A stretch of DNA of 64,000 nucleotides. Origin: Mogibacterium sp. (GTDB taxonomy: Bacteria > Bacillota > Clostridia > Peptostreptococcales > Anaerovoracaceae). Under the pieces are notes generated by a model that ran no database searches, had not been told where the DNA came from, and was given only the letters and a program-made list of their open reading frames with translations. A program made the translations under genes and the position numbers. Within the stretch, counting starts at the first letter, position 1. Every line of letters begins with the position of its first letter. The stretch is from the NCBI GenBank assembly GCA_017431685.1, contig JAFRKO010000009.1, forward strand, positions 88,286 through 152,285. The letters are read 5' to 3'. Below are positions 24,959 through 37,081 of this stretch, piece after piece.

Positions 24959-24970
24959 GATGTCCCCTCC

Positions 24971-26239
24971 TTATGCTTCACAGAAAGCGCGCGGGTCTGC
25001 TATGCAGCCTGCCAGCGCTGATGCTGCTGCTACCGCAGGGCTCGCTAGAATGACTTCACTCTGAGTATGTCCCATGCGCCCTACGAAGTTGCGGTTAGTT
25101 GTTGCTACTGCTCTTTCTCCTGCTGCCATGACACCCATGTGTCCGCCAAGGCAAGGTCCGCATGTTGGTGCTGATACAGCACATCCCGCTTCTACAAAGA
25201 TCTTCAGCAGACCTTCCTCCATGCATTTCAGATAAATCTGCTGGGTCGCCGGTATGATTATACAGCGTATTCCGTCTGCGATCTTTTTACCTTTGAGTAT
25301 CGACGCAGCGATGCGCATGTCAGACATGCGGCCGTTAGTACATGAGCCGATCACAACCTGATCGATATGGAGTCCTGCAGCCTCTCCGACAGTCTTTGTG
25401 TTTGAAGGCAGGTGCGGCATGGACACTGTAGGTTCGAGAGCTGAAAGATCTATCGTCACGACTCTCTCGTATTCTGCGTCAGGATCGGCCTCATAGACCG
25501 CAGGCTCTCTTTTGAACCTGTCTTTGACGTATTCGAGAGTCTTTTCATCTACCGGGAAAATGCCGTTTTTGCCGCCTGCTTCGATTGCCATATTGGATAT
25601 GGTAAATCTGTCATCCATCGACAGTTCTGCTACTCCCTCACCCGTGAACTCAAGCGATCTGTAGAGTGCTCCGTCAACGCCGATCTCTCCTATCAGGTGA
25701 AGGATCACGTCCTTTCCTGATACGCATGGGCCCGGTTTTCCGGTGAGCTCCACCTTGATAGCCGACGGTACTTTGAACCAGTTGAGTCCGGATGCCATTC
25801 CGGCAGCCATATCAGTCGAACCTACGCCTGTCGAAAACGCTCCGAGAGCTCCGTACGTGCAGGTATGAGAGTCCGCTCCGATTACACAGTCTCCCGGGCC
25901 TACTATTCCCTGCTCAGGCAGAAGAGCATGCTCAATGCCCACGGTGCCTACATCGTAAAAATGCTTAATGTTGTGCTTTCTGGCAAAATCGCGGGATGTC
26001 ACACACAGCTCCGCGGACTTTATATCCTTGCATGGTGTGTAGTGATCGAGCGCGATAACTATCTTTTCGTTGTCGAAGACCTCGGTAAAACCGGCCTTCT
26101 CAAACACGCCTATAGCCACAGGCGTTGTGACGTCATTGCCGAGCACTATATCGAGTTTTGCCTCTATCAGATCACCTGCGTGGACTTCAGGAAGTCCTGC
26201 GTGAGCAGCAAGGATCTTCTGTGTCATTGTCATGCCCAT
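24971..26239 (-). CDS. leuC: 3-isopropylmalate dehydratase, large subunit
   Basis: The product has 422 residues from the ATG at 26239, which has AAAGGGGG upstream; the longer reading overlaps leuA and is rejected. It belongs to the shorter LeuC/homoaconitase-like type. The 4Fe-4S ligands are in VIGSCTNGR (near 300) and [13 protein letters not shown] (near 360). [18 protein letters not shown] near 128 is the other active-site block. With LeuD it isomerises 2- to 3-isopropylmalate. The iron-sulfur cluster is oxygen-sensitive. Confidence 0.95.
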   Translation of the reverse strand: MGMTMTQKILAAHAGLPEVHAGDLIEAKLDIVLGNDVTTPVAIGVFEKAGFTEVFDNEKIVIALDHYTPCKDIKSAELCVTSRDFARKHNIKHFYDVGTVGIEHALLPEQGIVGPGDCVIGADSHTCTYGALGAFSTGVGSTDMAAGMASGLNWFKVPSAIKVELTGKPGPCVSGKDVILHLIGEIGVDGALYRSLEFTGEGVAELSMDDRFTISNMAIEAGGKNGIFPVDEKTLEYVKDRFKREPAVYEADPDAEYERVVTIDLSALEPTVSMPHLPSNTKTVGEAAGLHIDQVVIGSCTNGRMSDMRIAASILKGKKIADGIRCIIIPATQQIYLKCMEEGLLKIFVEAGCAVSAPTCGPCLGGHMGVMAAGERAVATTNRNFVGRMGHTQSEVILASPAVAAASALAGCIADPRAFCEA

Positions 26240-26258
26240 GATCTCCGGTCCCCCTTTC

Positions 26259-27824
26259 CTATACCTCTGTTGCTTTAATCGGAGCTGCGTCAGCGCTGTG
26301 CTTGCGCTCATATGCTGCCATGCGGTTCAGCGCCTTAAGGTAAGCGTTTATGCTCGCTTCCATGATATCTGTTGAAAGGCCTCTGCCGGTAAACGTTCTG
26401 TCGTACGCATTAACTTTTACCGTGACATCTCCAAGAGTGTCTTTACCCTCGGATATCGAGTGAATATTGAATATATCGAAGCTGTGCGGTGAAGGCTGTA
26501 TGATCGAATCGATCGCATTGTATGCCGCGTCGATCGGTCCGTCACCCAGAGCTACATCCTGCTTCTTCTCGCCGTCCTTTTCGAGACTGACTGTACATGT
26601 CGCAGTGGTGAAGTTGCTGGTAGACATCTGGAACCAGTCGAGCTTATAGCCTTCAGCCTCATCCTCATAGACGATGTTTGTGTTGTGTGTCACGATGGCC
26701 TCGAGATCGGCATCTGTGATGTTCTTTTTCTTATCACAGACTACCTTGAACTCATCGAAGCACCTGTCGAGCTCCTCTTTGCTGAGCATAAATCCGAGTT
26801 CTTCGAGCCTCTGGCCTACCGCATGGCGGCCTGAGTGCTTACCGAGGACCAAATTGTTCACATGGATGCCTACCGACTCAGGAGTCATGATCTCATAAGT
26901 CTTCTTATTTGCAAGCACGCCGTGCTGGTGTATGCCCGACTCATGCGCAAACGCGTTCTTTCCGACTATAGGCTTGTTGAGAGGAGCAGTCTGTCCGATT
27001 ATGTTGTATACAGTCTGGCTCGCGCGGTGGATCTGTGTGGTGTCGATACCTGTTGTAAGGCCTGTGACATCCTGTCTTGTACGGATCGCCATTACGATCT
27101 CTTCAAGGGATGTGTTGCCGGCTCTTTCACCCAGTCCGTTTATTGTGCACTCCACCTGTCTTGCTCCTCCGAGCACTCCTGCCAAAGCGTTCGCGGTGGC
27201 CATGCCAAGATCGTTATGGCAGTGGACTGAGAATATTACGTTCTCCGCTCCCTTAACGTTGTATTTGACATCCTCTATCAGCTCGCGCATCTCACCCGGT
27301 GTAGTATAGCCTACAGTATCAGGCAGGTTGATCGTGGTTGCGCCGTTAGCTATGGCTACCTCAACTACCTTTTTTAGGAATTCCGGTTCACTTCTGGTGG
27401 CATCTTCAGCTGAAAACTCTATGTTGGAGCAGTACTTCTTTGCATATGCAACCATTTCGCCGGCACGCTCGAGCACCTGATCCGGGCTCATGCGCAGTTT
27501 ATATTCCATATGAAGCGGCGAAGTCGCTATGAACACATGAATGCGGGGATCCACTGCGCCTTTGACAGCATCCCATGCAACGTCAATATCTTTTGGAGTT
27601 GAACGCGCCAGTGAAGCGATCGTGCATCCTTTGATTGTCTCGGCTATAGTCTTTACCGATTCGAAATCACCGGGTGAAGCGATCGCGAATCCGGCTTCGA
27701 TTATGTCCACATGCATCTTCTCGAGGCATCTGGCTACTTCTATCTTTTCTCTCAGGTTCATGCTGCAGCCCGGCGACTGCTCGCCGTCGCGCAGCGTAGT
27801 ATCGAAAATTTTTACCTGTTCCAT
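26259..27824 (-). CDS. leuA: 2-isopropylmalate synthase
   Basis: The product has 521 residues, the type 1 length. The N-terminal [15 protein letters not shown] at 9-23 and the metal HxH block [15 protein letters not shown] near 200 define the catalytic TIM barrel. [13 protein letters not shown] near 335 starts the linker, and the C-terminal allosteric domain (about 390-505) should bind leucine. It condenses 2-oxoisovalerate with acetyl-CoA, the first committed step to leucine. It starts 27 bp after ilvD and ends 19 bp before the leuC start. Confidence 0.96.
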   Translation of the reverse strand: MEQVKIFDTTLRDGEQSPGCSMNLREKIEVARCLEKMHVDIIEAGFAIASPGDFESVKTIAETIKGCTIASLARSTPKDIDVAWDAVKGAVDPRIHVFIATSPLHMEYKLRMSPDQVLERAGEMVAYAKKYCSNIEFSAEDATRSEPEFLKKVVEVAIANGATTINLPDTVGYTTPGEMRELIEDVKYNVKGAENVIFSVHCHNDLGMATANALAGVLGGARQVECTINGLGERAGNTSLEEIVMAIRTRQDVTGLTTGIDTTQIHRASQTVYNIIGQTAPLNKPIVGKNAFAHESGIHQHGVLANKKTYEIMTPESVGIHVNNLVLGKHSGRHAVGQRLEELGFMLSKEELDRCFDEFKVVCDKKKNITDADLEAIVTHNTNIVYEDEAEGYKLDWFQMSTSNFTTATCTVSLEKDGEKKQDVALGDGPIDAAYNAIDSIIQPSPHSFDIFNIHSISEGKDTLGDVTVKVNAYDRTFTGRGLSTDIMEASINAYLKALNRMAAYERKHSADAAPIKATEV

Positions 27825-27851
27825 TACTTCTCCAGTCTCTGTTATGCTCTT

Positions 27852-29513
27852 TTATTCCAGTATCGCGCCTTTATCTGCAGAACTTACGAGCTTTGCATAG
27901 CGCGCAAGATAGCCTGTCTTTACCTTAGGCTCAGGGCACACCCATGCCTTGCGGCGCTCTTCGAGCTCCTCGTCCGAAACTTTGAGCTCTATTGTCTTGT
28001 TCGTAATATCAATGGAGATAATATCTCCCTCACATACCAAACCGATATTGCCGCCCGATGCCGCTTCAGGGCTGACGTGTCCAATCGAGGCTCCGCGGGT
28101 CGCACCCGAGAATCTTCCATCTGTAATCAGAGCTACAGATGCATCGAGTCCCATACCGGCAATAGCTGATGTAGGGTTCAGCATCTCTCTCATACCCGGA
28201 CCGCCCTTAGGGCCTTCGTAACGGATCACAACTACGTCGCCGGCCTTGATTCCTCCGTCGTAAATAACGCGGATGGCATCCTCTTCGGAATCGAAGACTC
28301 TTGCAGGTCCTTCATGCTGCATCATCTCAGGCAGAACAGCTGCCTGCTTTACTACGCAGCCGTCAGGCGCAATGTTTCCTTTGAGAACTGCGATACCTCC
28401 GGTCTTCATGAACGGATCATCAAAAGGTCTGATGATATCCGTATTCAGATTGTCCGCGTTCGCGATGTTCTCACCGACGGTCTTTCCGCTCACGGTCATT
28501 ACCGATGTGTCGAGCAGATCACCCTTTGTGAGCTCCTTCATTACTGCGTATACTCCGCCAGCAGCCTCAAGGTCTTCCATGAAAGTGTCGCCTGCAGGTG
28601 CCAGGTGGCAGAGGTTCGGAGTTTTGCTGCTGATCTCATTTGCCATATCGAAGCTGATGTCAACTCCGGCTTCGTGAGCGATGGCAGGCAGATGAAGCAT
28701 TGTGTTTGTGGAGCATCCAAGTGCCATGTCAACTGTCTCGGCGTTGTGGAATGCAGCGGCTGTCATGATGTCGCGAGGTCTGATATCCTGCTCAACGAGC
28801 TTCATGATCTGCATGCCTGTCTCCTTTGCAAGACGTATTCTTGCTGAATACGGAGCAGGAATTGTGCCGTTTCCGCGGAGAGCCATTCCGATAGCCTCCG
28901 TAAGGCAGTTCATGGAGTTCGCGGTATACATGCCGGAGCAGGATCCGCATGACGGACATGCATGCTCAACATACGACTGGACACCGTCCTCATCGAGCTT
29001 TCCTGCATGATAAGCGCCGACTGCCTCGAACATGTGTGAGAGGCAGGTACGTCTGCCGTCAGGCAGACGGCCGGCCAGCATTGGTCCGCCGGCACAGAAT
29101 ATTGTCGGTACATTGATGCGTGCTGCAGCCATCAGCAGTCCCGGAACATTCTTGTCGCAGTTCGGAACCATGACCAGACCGTCAAACTGATGGGCGATCG
29201 CCATGGCTTCCGTGGAATCCGCAATGAGGTCTCTCGTTACGAGAGAATACTTCATGCCGATATGTCCCATAGCGATGCCGTCGCAGACTGCTATCGCCGG
29301 GAAAAGAATCGGTGTACCGCCTGCTGCGCGGACTCCGGCCTTTACAGCCTCAGCGATCTTGTCGAGATGCATGTGGCCAGGCACTATTTCGTTATATGAG
29401 CTGACTACACCGATCAGCGGACGTTTGATTTCCTCTTCCGTCAGGCCAAGAGCATACATAAGGCTCTTATTAGGCGCGCGGTCAACTCCAATTTTTACAT
29501 TGTCTGATTTCAT
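27852..29513 (-). CDS. ilvD: Dihydroxy-acid dehydratase
   Basis: The product has 553 residues, normal for IlvD. Iron-sulfur ligands are visible in [10 protein letters not shown] (near 120) and [18 protein letters not shown] (near 190). The C-terminal [20 protein letters not shown] block near 470 is diagnostic. It makes the 2-oxo acids of valine and isoleucine. AAGGATG lies ahead of the ATG at 29513. The 212-bp gap upstream contains a palindromic element, so the gene may have its own promoter or depend on read-through from ilvC. Confidence 0.96.
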   Translation of the reverse strand: MKSDNVKIGVDRAPNKSLMYALGLTEEEIKRPLIGVVSSYNEIVPGHMHLDKIAEAVKAGVRAAGGTPILFPAIAVCDGIAMGHIGMKYSLVTRDLIADSTEAMAIAHQFDGLVMVPNCDKNVPGLLMAAARINVPTIFCAGGPMLAGRLPDGRRTCLSHMFEAVGAYHAGKLDEDGVQSYVEHACPSCGSCSGMYTANSMNCLTEAIGMALRGNGTIPAPYSARIRLAKETGMQIMKLVEQDIRPRDIMTAAAFHNAETVDMALGCSTNTMLHLPAIAHEAGVDISFDMANEISSKTPNLCHLAPAGDTFMEDLEAAGGVYAVMKELTKGDLLDTSVMTVSGKTVGENIANADNLNTDIIRPFDDPFMKTGGIAVLKGNIAPDGCVVKQAAVLPEMMQHEGPARVFDSEEDAIRVIYDGGIKAGDVVVIRYEGPKGGPGMREMLNPTSAIAGMGLDASVALITDGRFSGATRGASIGHVSPEAASGGNIGLVCEGDIISIDITNKTIELKVSDEELEERRKAWVCPEPKVKTGYLARYAKLVSSADKGAILE

Positions 29514-29533
29514 AATTCATCCTTATTATCATT

Positions 29534-29698
29534 ATGGCCGCGCGCCGGAGAGTATCCCGAGCGGAATGAGCGAAGTGCAACGCAGCCACTTGTTATACGC
29601 ATATTGCAATCTTTCGGCCCTTAAGCCCAAATAACCGTAACGTATGCTTATGAGCGATAAAACTCCGGGAGGGATATCTCCGGTACAGCTGCGGCCAT
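29534..29698. repeat. MITE-like palindromic element between ilvC and ilvD
   Basis: The 212-bp gap between ilvC and ilvD holds an element of about 165 bp bounded by imperfect inverted repeats. The left end (29534-29558) begins ATGGCCGCGCGCCGGAGAG. The reverse complement of the right end (29671-29698) begins ATGGCCGCAGCTGTACCGGA, and both continue into TATCCC. Next to both ends lie further inverted pieces of the GAGCG type. No open reading frame, transposase or clear target duplication is seen. No T-box core is present in this gap. Confidence 0.55.
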
Positions 29699-29725
29699 TT
29701 GTGTTTATGTTATCAATGGATTACA

Positions 29726-31286
<1,561 letters not shown>

Positions 31287-31299
31287 ACTCTGCACCTCC

Positions 31300-33006
31300 C
31301 TATAGTTTCATGAAGTCGGTGATGTGGCTGCCGCCGCCCACCATAGGCCTTACCATCTCGTCTATATCAAGCATGCAGTCTATGACATAGCCTTCTCCGC
31401 ACGCCATTGCTTCTTCTATCGCCTCCGCAAGATCTTTCTGGTTGTTGACTCTGCGTCCGCGGAGCCCGTAGGCTTCAGCAAGCTTTACGAAGTCCGGTCC
31501 TCTGTCCATGTCGGTCTCCGAGAAATTCTTCTTATATATAAGGTTCTGCCACTGCCTCACCATGCCCAGAGTCTGGTTGTCAAACACAAAGGTGATAACA
31601 GGGAGTCCGTAATGCTGCACGGTTGTCAGCTCGTTGCAGTTCATGCGGAAGCTTCCGTCGCCTGCGATATGTATCACCATCTTGTCAGGATTGCCCACCT
31701 TTGCTCCGATGGCAGCTCCGAGCCCGAAGCCCATCGTACCGAAACCTCCCGAAGTGATCAGCTGACCAGGATAATCGAAGTGAAAATGCTGTATCGCCCA
31801 CATCTGATGCTGGCCAACATCTGTAGCGACGATGGTATCCATCGGCATCATCTTCGCTATGGTATCGCACACCTGTTTAGGATTAAGTGTGTCGCCGCCT
31901 TCATCATATAGGGTTTCCGTAGGGAATGAGAAAACATACTCTTTCCATTTTGGATGCTCCTGCTGCGTAAGCCTCTCATTGAGCATTCTGAGTACTTCTT
32001 TTGCATCACCGACTATATGGTGGTCAGTCTGAACATTCTTGTTGATCTCAGACCTGTCGATATCTATATGAACTATCTTTGCCTGGCTCGCGAATGATTC
32101 CGGATCGAGAGCCACTCTGTCGGAGAATCTGCAGCCGACTGCAATCAGAAGGTCGCACTCATTGACAGCTATGTTGGATGCCTGTGAGCCATGCATTCCG
32201 ATCATCCCGGTAGCAAGAGGGTTGCGGCCTTCCATTCCGCCGCCTCCCATGACGGTGATCGCTGTAGGGGCGTCCATCAGGTTCACGAATTCGTTGAATT
32301 CTTTGTGCGCTCTTCCCCTGACAACGCCTCCGCCGCAGATCAGCATAGGCTTTTCGGATTCGCCTATCATACTGATGAGCTTGTCTATATCCTCTTCATC
32401 GATGGATGGTTTGTGCAGGTCTGCCATGTTGCGGTCATAAAGAGCATCAAGCATCCCTGATTTCTTGTGCTCTTTTCTCGGGACAAATTCATATTCTGCC
32501 GTTTCCGCAGTGACATTCTTGAGTATGTCAATGAATACCGGTCCCGGTCTTCCGCTTCTGGCGATTGCAAATGCCCTTCTCACAGTATCGGCAAGTTTGT
32601 TTACATCGCTTATCTGGAAAGTGCACTTGGTAATAGGAAGCATTACGCCCGTGCTGTCAACCTCCTGGAAGGAATCCTTTCCTATCAGGCTTTCAGCAAC
32701 ATTGCACGAAATAAATACTACCGGGGATGAATCCATGTACGCTGTAGCGACTCCGGTAGTAAGGTTGGTCGCACCCGGTCCCGAAGTCGAGAACGCCACC
32801 CCTACTTTTCCTGTGCTGCGGGCATATCCGTCAGCTGCATGCGATGCTCCCTGCTCGTGTGCAGTCAGGTAATGATGCACTCTGTCGCGGTATTTGACCA
32901 GAGCATCGTAAACGTAGAGTATGGTGCCGCCCGGATAGCCGAATACGGTATCGACCTCCTGCTCAAGCAGGCATTCCATTAATATTTCTGCGCCGGTTAA
33001 TCTCAA
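31300..33006 (-). CDS. ilvB: Acetolactate synthase large subunit, copy 1
   Basis: The product has 568 residues. The start is a TTG at 33006 with AAAGGACG upstream; it restores the family N-terminus MRLTGAEILMECL, and the first ATG would cut into it. GYPGGTILYVYDAL holds the near-N-terminal Glu region (AHEQGASHAADGYAR contains the catalytic Glu). The thiamine diphosphate motif is GDGSFRMNCNELTTVQ near 430. It joins two pyruvates, or pyruvate and 2-oxobutyrate. It is followed by ilvN and ilvC. Confidence 0.95.
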   Translation of the reverse strand: MRLTGAEILMECLLEQEVDTVFGYPGGTILYVYDALVKYRDRVHHYLTAHEQGASHAADGYARSTGKVGVAFSTSGPGATNLTTGVATAYMDSSPVVFISCNVAESLIGKDSFQEVDSTGVMLPITKCTFQISDVNKLADTVRRAFAIARSGRPGPVFIDILKNVTAETAEYEFVPRKEHKKSGMLDALYDRNMADLHKPSIDEEDIDKLISMIGESEKPMLICGGGVVRGRAHKEFNEFVNLMDAPTAITVMGGGGMEGRNPLATGMIGMHGSQASNIAVNECDLLIAVGCRFSDRVALDPESFASQAKIVHIDIDRSEINKNVQTDHHIVGDAKEVLRMLNERLTQQEHPKWKEYVFSFPTETLYDEGGDTLNPKQVCDTIAKMMPMDTIVATDVGQHQMWAIQHFHFDYPGQLITSGGFGTMGFGLGAAIGAKVGNPDKMVIHIAGDGSFRMNCNELTTVQHYGLPVITFVFDNQTLGMVRQWQNLIYKKNFSETDMDRGPDFVKLAEAYGLRGRRVNNQKDLAEAIEEAMACGEGYVIDCMLDIDEMVRPMVGGGSHITDFMKL

Positions 33007-33056
33007 TTTTATATACGTCCTTTCATTAATATATTATCAAGGGCAGTCCCCATTTT

Positions 33057-33527
33057 TTACTTCTCCATTGCTATGGTGCCGGTCCTCTGTATCTCGATGA
33101 TACCGTAGCCTTTCATTACCTTGATGAAATCCTCTACATTCTCAGGATCAGCATGATACTCCAGCAATATGTATTTCGGAGCCACTTTCATTACCTTGGC
33201 TCCCATCACCTGGCAAAACTCTATGAGCGGCGTGCGGTTCGACAGATTGTACGCAACTTTTATCAGCATCATCTCGAGACATACACTCTTGGCATCGCTA
33301 AGACGTCTCACTTTTATGACATCGACATTTTTGTTTAGCTGCTTCTCTATCTGGTCGATGGTCCTCTGGTCACCCGTGGATGTGATAGTCATGCTCGATA
33401 TCTCATGGTTTTCGGTCTCACCAACAGCCAGAGTGTCAATGTTGAATCCGCGTCTGGCAAATAATCCCGACACGGCAGACAGGACTCCGTCCCTGTTCTC
33501 TACAAGTACTGAAAAGATCCCTTTCAT
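33057..33527 (-). CDS. ilvH: Acetolactate synthase small subunit, second copy
   Basis: The product has 156 residues with an N-terminal ACT domain (VLVENRDGVLSAVSGLFARR) and the C-terminal small-subunit domain (ECLEMMLIKVAYN-like region at about 80-150). It is about 30 residues shorter than the ilvN copy, mainly at the C-terminus. AGGAGGCAG precedes the ATG. It starts 15 bp after the second large subunit, so it likely serves that enzyme. Confidence 0.93.
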   Translation of the reverse strand: MKGIFSVLVENRDGVLSAVSGLFARRGFNIDTLAVGETENHEISSMTITSTGDQRTIDQIEKQLNKNVDVIKVRRLSDAKSVCLEMMLIKVAYNLSNRTPLIEFCQVMGAKVMKVAPKYILLEYHADPENVEDFIKVMKGYGIIEIQRTGTIAMEK

Positions 33528-33542
33528 TGAATCTGCCTCCTG

Positions 33543-35159
33543 TCACTTAACATTGTTTTCGCTGTCAACATCACAAACCAGAATGCGTGCACCTTCGCCC
33601 TCAAGGAACCAGTCAAGCTTCTCATCGAGTTCGTCATTCGATGCGCACTCGCTGTATGTAAGTCCGTAGGCTTCAGCTATCTTTCCGTAATCAGGCCAGT
33701 CGCTGAGTTTTACGCCCTCGTAATGTGAATCGTAGTTTTTGTGCTGATACTCCCTTACCAGTCCCAGGTATCTGTTCCGCACAAGTAATATCCTTAAGTC
33801 TACTTTGTTGTTGCGCATGGTGGCGAGCTCGTTCATCGCCATCTGGAAAGCTCCGTCGCCAATGACCGCAACAGTCTGTTTCTCAGGGCACACAAGTTTT
33901 GCACCTATTGCTGCAGGCAGGGAATACCCCATGGTGCCCATTCCGCCAGTCGTCATAAAGCGGCCTTCCTTCATTATATAATTGTCTGCGCTCCAGAGCT
34001 GGTTCTGCCCGACATCAGCTACATATACAGCATCGTCGTCGAGTTTTTCGGAGAGCTTCTGCACCATCAGATTAGGATCGACCAGTCTGTCACTGAAAAC
34101 GCGGGTATCGACAGTGCTTTTTTTGATTTCTTCAAGCTCGTCTATCCAGCTGTCTTCCTTGCGGCTTATATCACCGTCAAGCATCAGCGCGAATATCTCG
34201 CTGAGGTCTCCTACCAGCGGAATGGTAGGTCCAACATTTTTACCGATCTCCGCAGTATCTATATCAATATGTATAATTGCACGCCTTGTGAGTTTCTCCG
34301 GCTTCGGAATGGCCCTGTCTGCAATTCGTGCTCCGACGACTAACAGCAGGTCCGCCCTGCCCACAGCCTTGTTGGCATATGGCTTGCCGTTGTTGCCCAG
34401 CATGCCGAAGTTGAGAGGATGCTTCTTTGGCAGAACCCCCATTCCCATCATGGTATGGACCAGCGGAATGTTGAACTTTTCACAGAATTCGCGGATGACC
34501 TGTTCACCGTTTCCGAGTATGACTCCTCCGCCTGCGCAGATGAGAGGTTTTTCCGCCTGATCGAGCAGATTGATCACTCTTTTCAGCTGTATAGGATTGA
34601 TCTTTATCTCAGGCTTGTATCCGCGGATGATCACCTCTTCCGGGTATGAAAAATGCTTTTTCAGCTCGGCCTGCTGTACATCCATCGGAATATCGATCAG
34701 CACAGGTCCCTTGCGGCCGGTAGAAGCAATATAGAAAGCTTCCCTGAAGACCCTCGGTATATCGTCAGGGTCCTTAACGAGATAGCTATGCTTTACGAAC
34801 GATCTTGTAGCACCGCGCATATCAGCTTCCTGGAATACATCGCGGCCAAGAAGTTTGCTCGAGACCTGACCTGTTATCGCTATGAGCGGGATACTGTCTG
34901 CATAAGCTGTCGCAAGAGCTGTAATCAGATTGGTAGCTCCCGGACCGGATGTCACCACGCAGACTGCAGGTTTGCGTGACATTCTTGCATAACCGCTCGC
35001 TGCATGTCCGGCATTCTGCTCCTGACGTACCAGAACATGCTCGATACCCGAGTTGTAAAGCCCTTCATAAAAAGGCGCTATCGCCACACCGGGATAGCCG
35101 AATACCAGGTTTATTCCCTCTGCCTCAAGGCACTTCACCATCGCTTCTGCACCGGTCAC
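33543..35159 (-). CDS. ilvB: Acetolactate synthase large subunit, copy 2
   Basis: The product has 538 residues and is the first gene of the branched-chain operon. The start is a GTG at 35159 with AAGGAGG upstream. Typical parts are VFGYPGVAIAPFYEGL near 20, RQEQNAGHAASGYARM with the catalytic Glu near 48, and the thiamine diphosphate motif GDGAFQMAMNELATMRNN near 420. The protein is clearly diverged from the second large subunit, so the two are old paralogues and not a recent duplication. A purely catabolic AlsS role is less likely because a small-subunit gene follows directly. Confidence 0.94.
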   Translation of the reverse strand: MTGAEAMVKCLEAEGINLVFGYPGVAIAPFYEGLYNSGIEHVLVRQEQNAGHAASGYARMSRKPAVCVVTSGPGATNLITALATAYADSIPLIAITGQVSSKLLGRDVFQEADMRGATRSFVKHSYLVKDPDDIPRVFREAFYIASTGRKGPVLIDIPMDVQQAELKKHFSYPEEVIIRGYKPEIKINPIQLKRVINLLDQAEKPLICAGGGVILGNGEQVIREFCEKFNIPLVHTMMGMGVLPKKHPLNFGMLGNNGKPYANKAVGRADLLLVVGARIADRAIPKPEKLTRRAIIHIDIDTAEIGKNVGPTIPLVGDLSEIFALMLDGDISRKEDSWIDELEEIKKSTVDTRVFSDRLVDPNLMVQKLSEKLDDDAVYVADVGQNQLWSADNYIMKEGRFMTTGGMGTMGYSLPAAIGAKLVCPEKQTVAVIGDGAFQMAMNELATMRNNKVDLRILLVRNRYLGLVREYQHKNYDSHYEGVKLSDWPDYGKIAEAYGLTYSECASNDELDEKLDWFLEGEGARILVCDVDSENNVK

Positions 35160-35286
35160 GATTATGTCCCTCCTTACATTTTGTTTCGTCTTGTATGCGT
35201 AACAAATACTTTATCACGATTGATGAAATCTAACAATTCCTTTCTGTATTTTTTGAGATAATATACAATTTACGAGTGGTTTTTTG

Positions 35287-35315
35287 TTGACACAAACAAT
35301 AAAGTGGTTTACTTT
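35287..35315 (+). promoter_or_regulatory. Likely promoter of the leucine-dehydrogenase-type gene
   Basis: A consensus TTGACA at 35287-35292 and TACTTT at 35310-35315 are 17 bp apart. The 205-bp intergenic region is AT-rich and shared with the divergent ilv operon. It holds two copies of AGTGGTTT (about 35275 and 35303) and no T-box core. Confidence 0.55.
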
Positions 35316-35364
35316 TTTATATGTCAAATAAAAAATTCTGAAAAGAACAAGAAAGGATATCCAC

Positions 35365-36408
35365 ATGACTAACATTGAGATGATCCGTGCCTATGGGCAT
35401 GAACAAGTTGCATATTTCAACAACGAAAAAGCAGGCCTTAAAGCGATTATCGCTCTTCACAATACAAACCTCGGTCCTGCAGTCGGCGGATGCAGACTCT
35501 GGCCTTATGAGAGTGAAGAAGCAGCGCTCTTCGACGTACTCAGACTCTCCCGCGGAATGAGCCATAAGAATGCTGCAGCAGGAATGCCTCTCGGAGGCGC
35601 AAAGGGCGTTATCCTTGCACATCCGTCCCAGAAAACCGAAGCTATGTTCGAAGCATTTGGCGAAGCAGTAAACACTTTCATGGGTAAGTACTACACCGCT
35701 GAGGATGTAAACACAGATACAAAGGATGCTGATTACATGCTGCGCACTACAGATTACGTAGTAGGCCGTGCTGACGTATCCGGCGACCCTTCTCCTTTCA
35801 CATCCATCGGCGTATTTGACGGTATCCGCGCTGTTGCACAGTTCATGAACGGTTCCGACAGCCTTGACGGAATGAAGATCGCTGTACAGGGACTCGGCAA
35901 GGTAGGTATGGGTCTGGCAGAGCTTCTGCACGAAGCAGGCGCAAAACTGATCGTATGCAACAACTCGAACCGCGAAGCAATGAAGTATGCTGTTGAGCAG
36001 CTCGGAGCAACCGAGGTTTCAAAAGATGAGATCTATGGTGTTGAGTGCGACATCTTCGCACCTTGCGCTCTCGGCGCTGTCGTAAACAGCAAGACTATTC
36101 CTCAGTTCAAGTGCAGAGCAATTGCCGGTGCTGCAAACAACGTCATTTACGACGATGCTGCAGGCGAAGCTCTCAAGGCACGTGGCATCCTGTATGCTCC
36201 TGACTTCATCATCAACGGCGGTGGTGTCATCAACGCAGGACAGGAAGCATTCACAACTTACGACAAGGAGAACGTACTCAAGCAGGTACACAATATCTAC
36301 AACACAGTTTACAGAATGCTCGAAGAGTCGAAAGCGACAGGCAAGCCTGAAGGCGTAATCGCTACTGAATTCGCAGAAAACCGCATCAGAAACGGACTCG
36401 ATGCTTAA
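35365..36408 (+). CDS. Leu/Val/Phe-type amino acid dehydrogenase (probable leucine dehydrogenase)
   Basis: The product has 347 residues, the length of leucine/valine dehydrogenases and shorter than glutamate dehydrogenase. The catalytic lysines are in RLSRGMSHKNAAAGMPLGG and GGAKGVI (residues about 60-85), and the Rossmann motif is VQGLGKVGMGLAELLHEAG near 175. It reversibly deaminates a branched-chain amino acid with NAD+ to the 2-oxo acid. It is divergent from the ilv-leu operon, which fits a branched-chain substrate. AAAGGAT precedes the ATG. Phenylalanine or valine cannot be excluded as substrate. Confidence 0.9.
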   Translation: MTNIEMIRAYGHEQVAYFNNEKAGLKAIIALHNTNLGPAVGGCRLWPYESEEAALFDVLRLSRGMSHKNAAAGMPLGGAKGVILAHPSQKTEAMFEAFGEAVNTFMGKYYTAEDVNTDTKDADYMLRTTDYVVGRADVSGDPSPFTSIGVFDGIRAVAQFMNGSDSLDGMKIAVQGLGKVGMGLAELLHEAGAKLIVCNNSNREAMKYAVEQLGATEVSKDEIYGVECDIFAPCALGAVVNSKTIPQFKCRAIAGAANNVIYDDAAGEALKARGILYAPDFIINGGGVINAGQEAFTTYDKENVLKQVHNIYNTVYRMLEESKATGKPEGVIATEFAENRIRNGLDA

Positions 36409-36428
36409 TTGAATCACACAAATAAAAA

Positions 36429-36458
36429 ACATATCCGCTCAGGCGGATATGTTTTTTT
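36429..36458 (+). terminator. Terminator of the amino acid dehydrogenase gene
   Basis: A 10-bp perfect stem (36429-36438 with 36443-36452) is followed by TTTTTTT. An A run before the stem lets it work for the convergent gene at 36473 as well. Confidence 0.88.
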
Positions 36459-36472
36459 CGTTAGTTTTGTTG

Positions 36473-37066
36473 TTACTGGCGCGTAGCTAGGATCTCGTCG
36501 ATCACAGGCTTAAGTGCATTGTAGTCTATGCCGTTGTAATCGCGCTCAGCCCTCTCGCGGATAAGCTGAGCCTGTTCTGCTCCGTATATCCTCTCTGCAT
36601 CCAGAAGGAACTTATCGAACTGCGGCTTGTCGAGTCTTTTCAGTCTGTCTTTATCGATCTTTCCGGGGAGGATGTAAAAAGAGCAATATTCAGGCAGGCT
36701 GCTGCTCCTCTTCATGATCTTTTCGCGGTAGTCCACATTTTCAGGGTCTCCGAGGCCTACTCCGCATACTATGATCTTGCGCCCTTCAAGCCCGAAGTTG
36801 CCATAGTTCTGCCACATGATGTTTACGTTTGATATCTCCGCATCCCTGATGGCTCCTACATAGATGACATTCTTGTACAGAGATACGTAACCCAGCTGCT
36901 GTCTGGAGTATTCGATGGCATCTGCTCCGAGTCCGGAAATGAGCCACTTGGCATACTGTACGCAGCTTCCGTACTTGCCGCTGGCAACTACTATGGTGTC
37001 CGGTCTTACGACCTCGCCCGCTTCTTCGCGGCGTTTCATAGCCATTCTGTTAGTATTTCTTGCCAT
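36473..37066 (-). CDS. Flavodoxin-domain protein of unknown role
   Basis: The product has 197 residues. It has a basic N-terminus (1-20) followed by TIVVASGKYGSCVQYAKWL, which matches an FMN-binding flavodoxin_5 loop, and by VIYVGAIRDAEISNVNIMWQ and KIIVCGVGLGDPENVDYR, the later strands of that fold. HemG-like proteins share this arrangement, but no heme gene is near. The last 60 residues are helical. It starts 15 bp after the membrane protein gene at 37082, with GGGGGAT upstream, and forms a two-gene unit with it. Confidence 0.7.
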   Translation of the reverse strand: MARNTNRMAMKRREEAGEVVRPDTIVVASGKYGSCVQYAKWLISGLGADAIEYSRQQLGYVSLYKNVIYVGAIRDAEISNVNIMWQNYGNFGLEGRKIIVCGVGLGDPENVDYREKIMKRSSSLPEYCSFYILPGKIDKDRLKRLDKPQFDKFLLDAERIYGAEQAQLIRERAERDYNGIDYNALKPVIDEILATRQ

Positions 37067-37081
37067 GATCAGTCATCCCCC

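Noticed and set aside
35160..35364. T-box leader controlling the branched-chain operon
   Set aside because: No T-box core of the GGTGGNACCGCG type is seen here or in the ilvC-ilvD gap.
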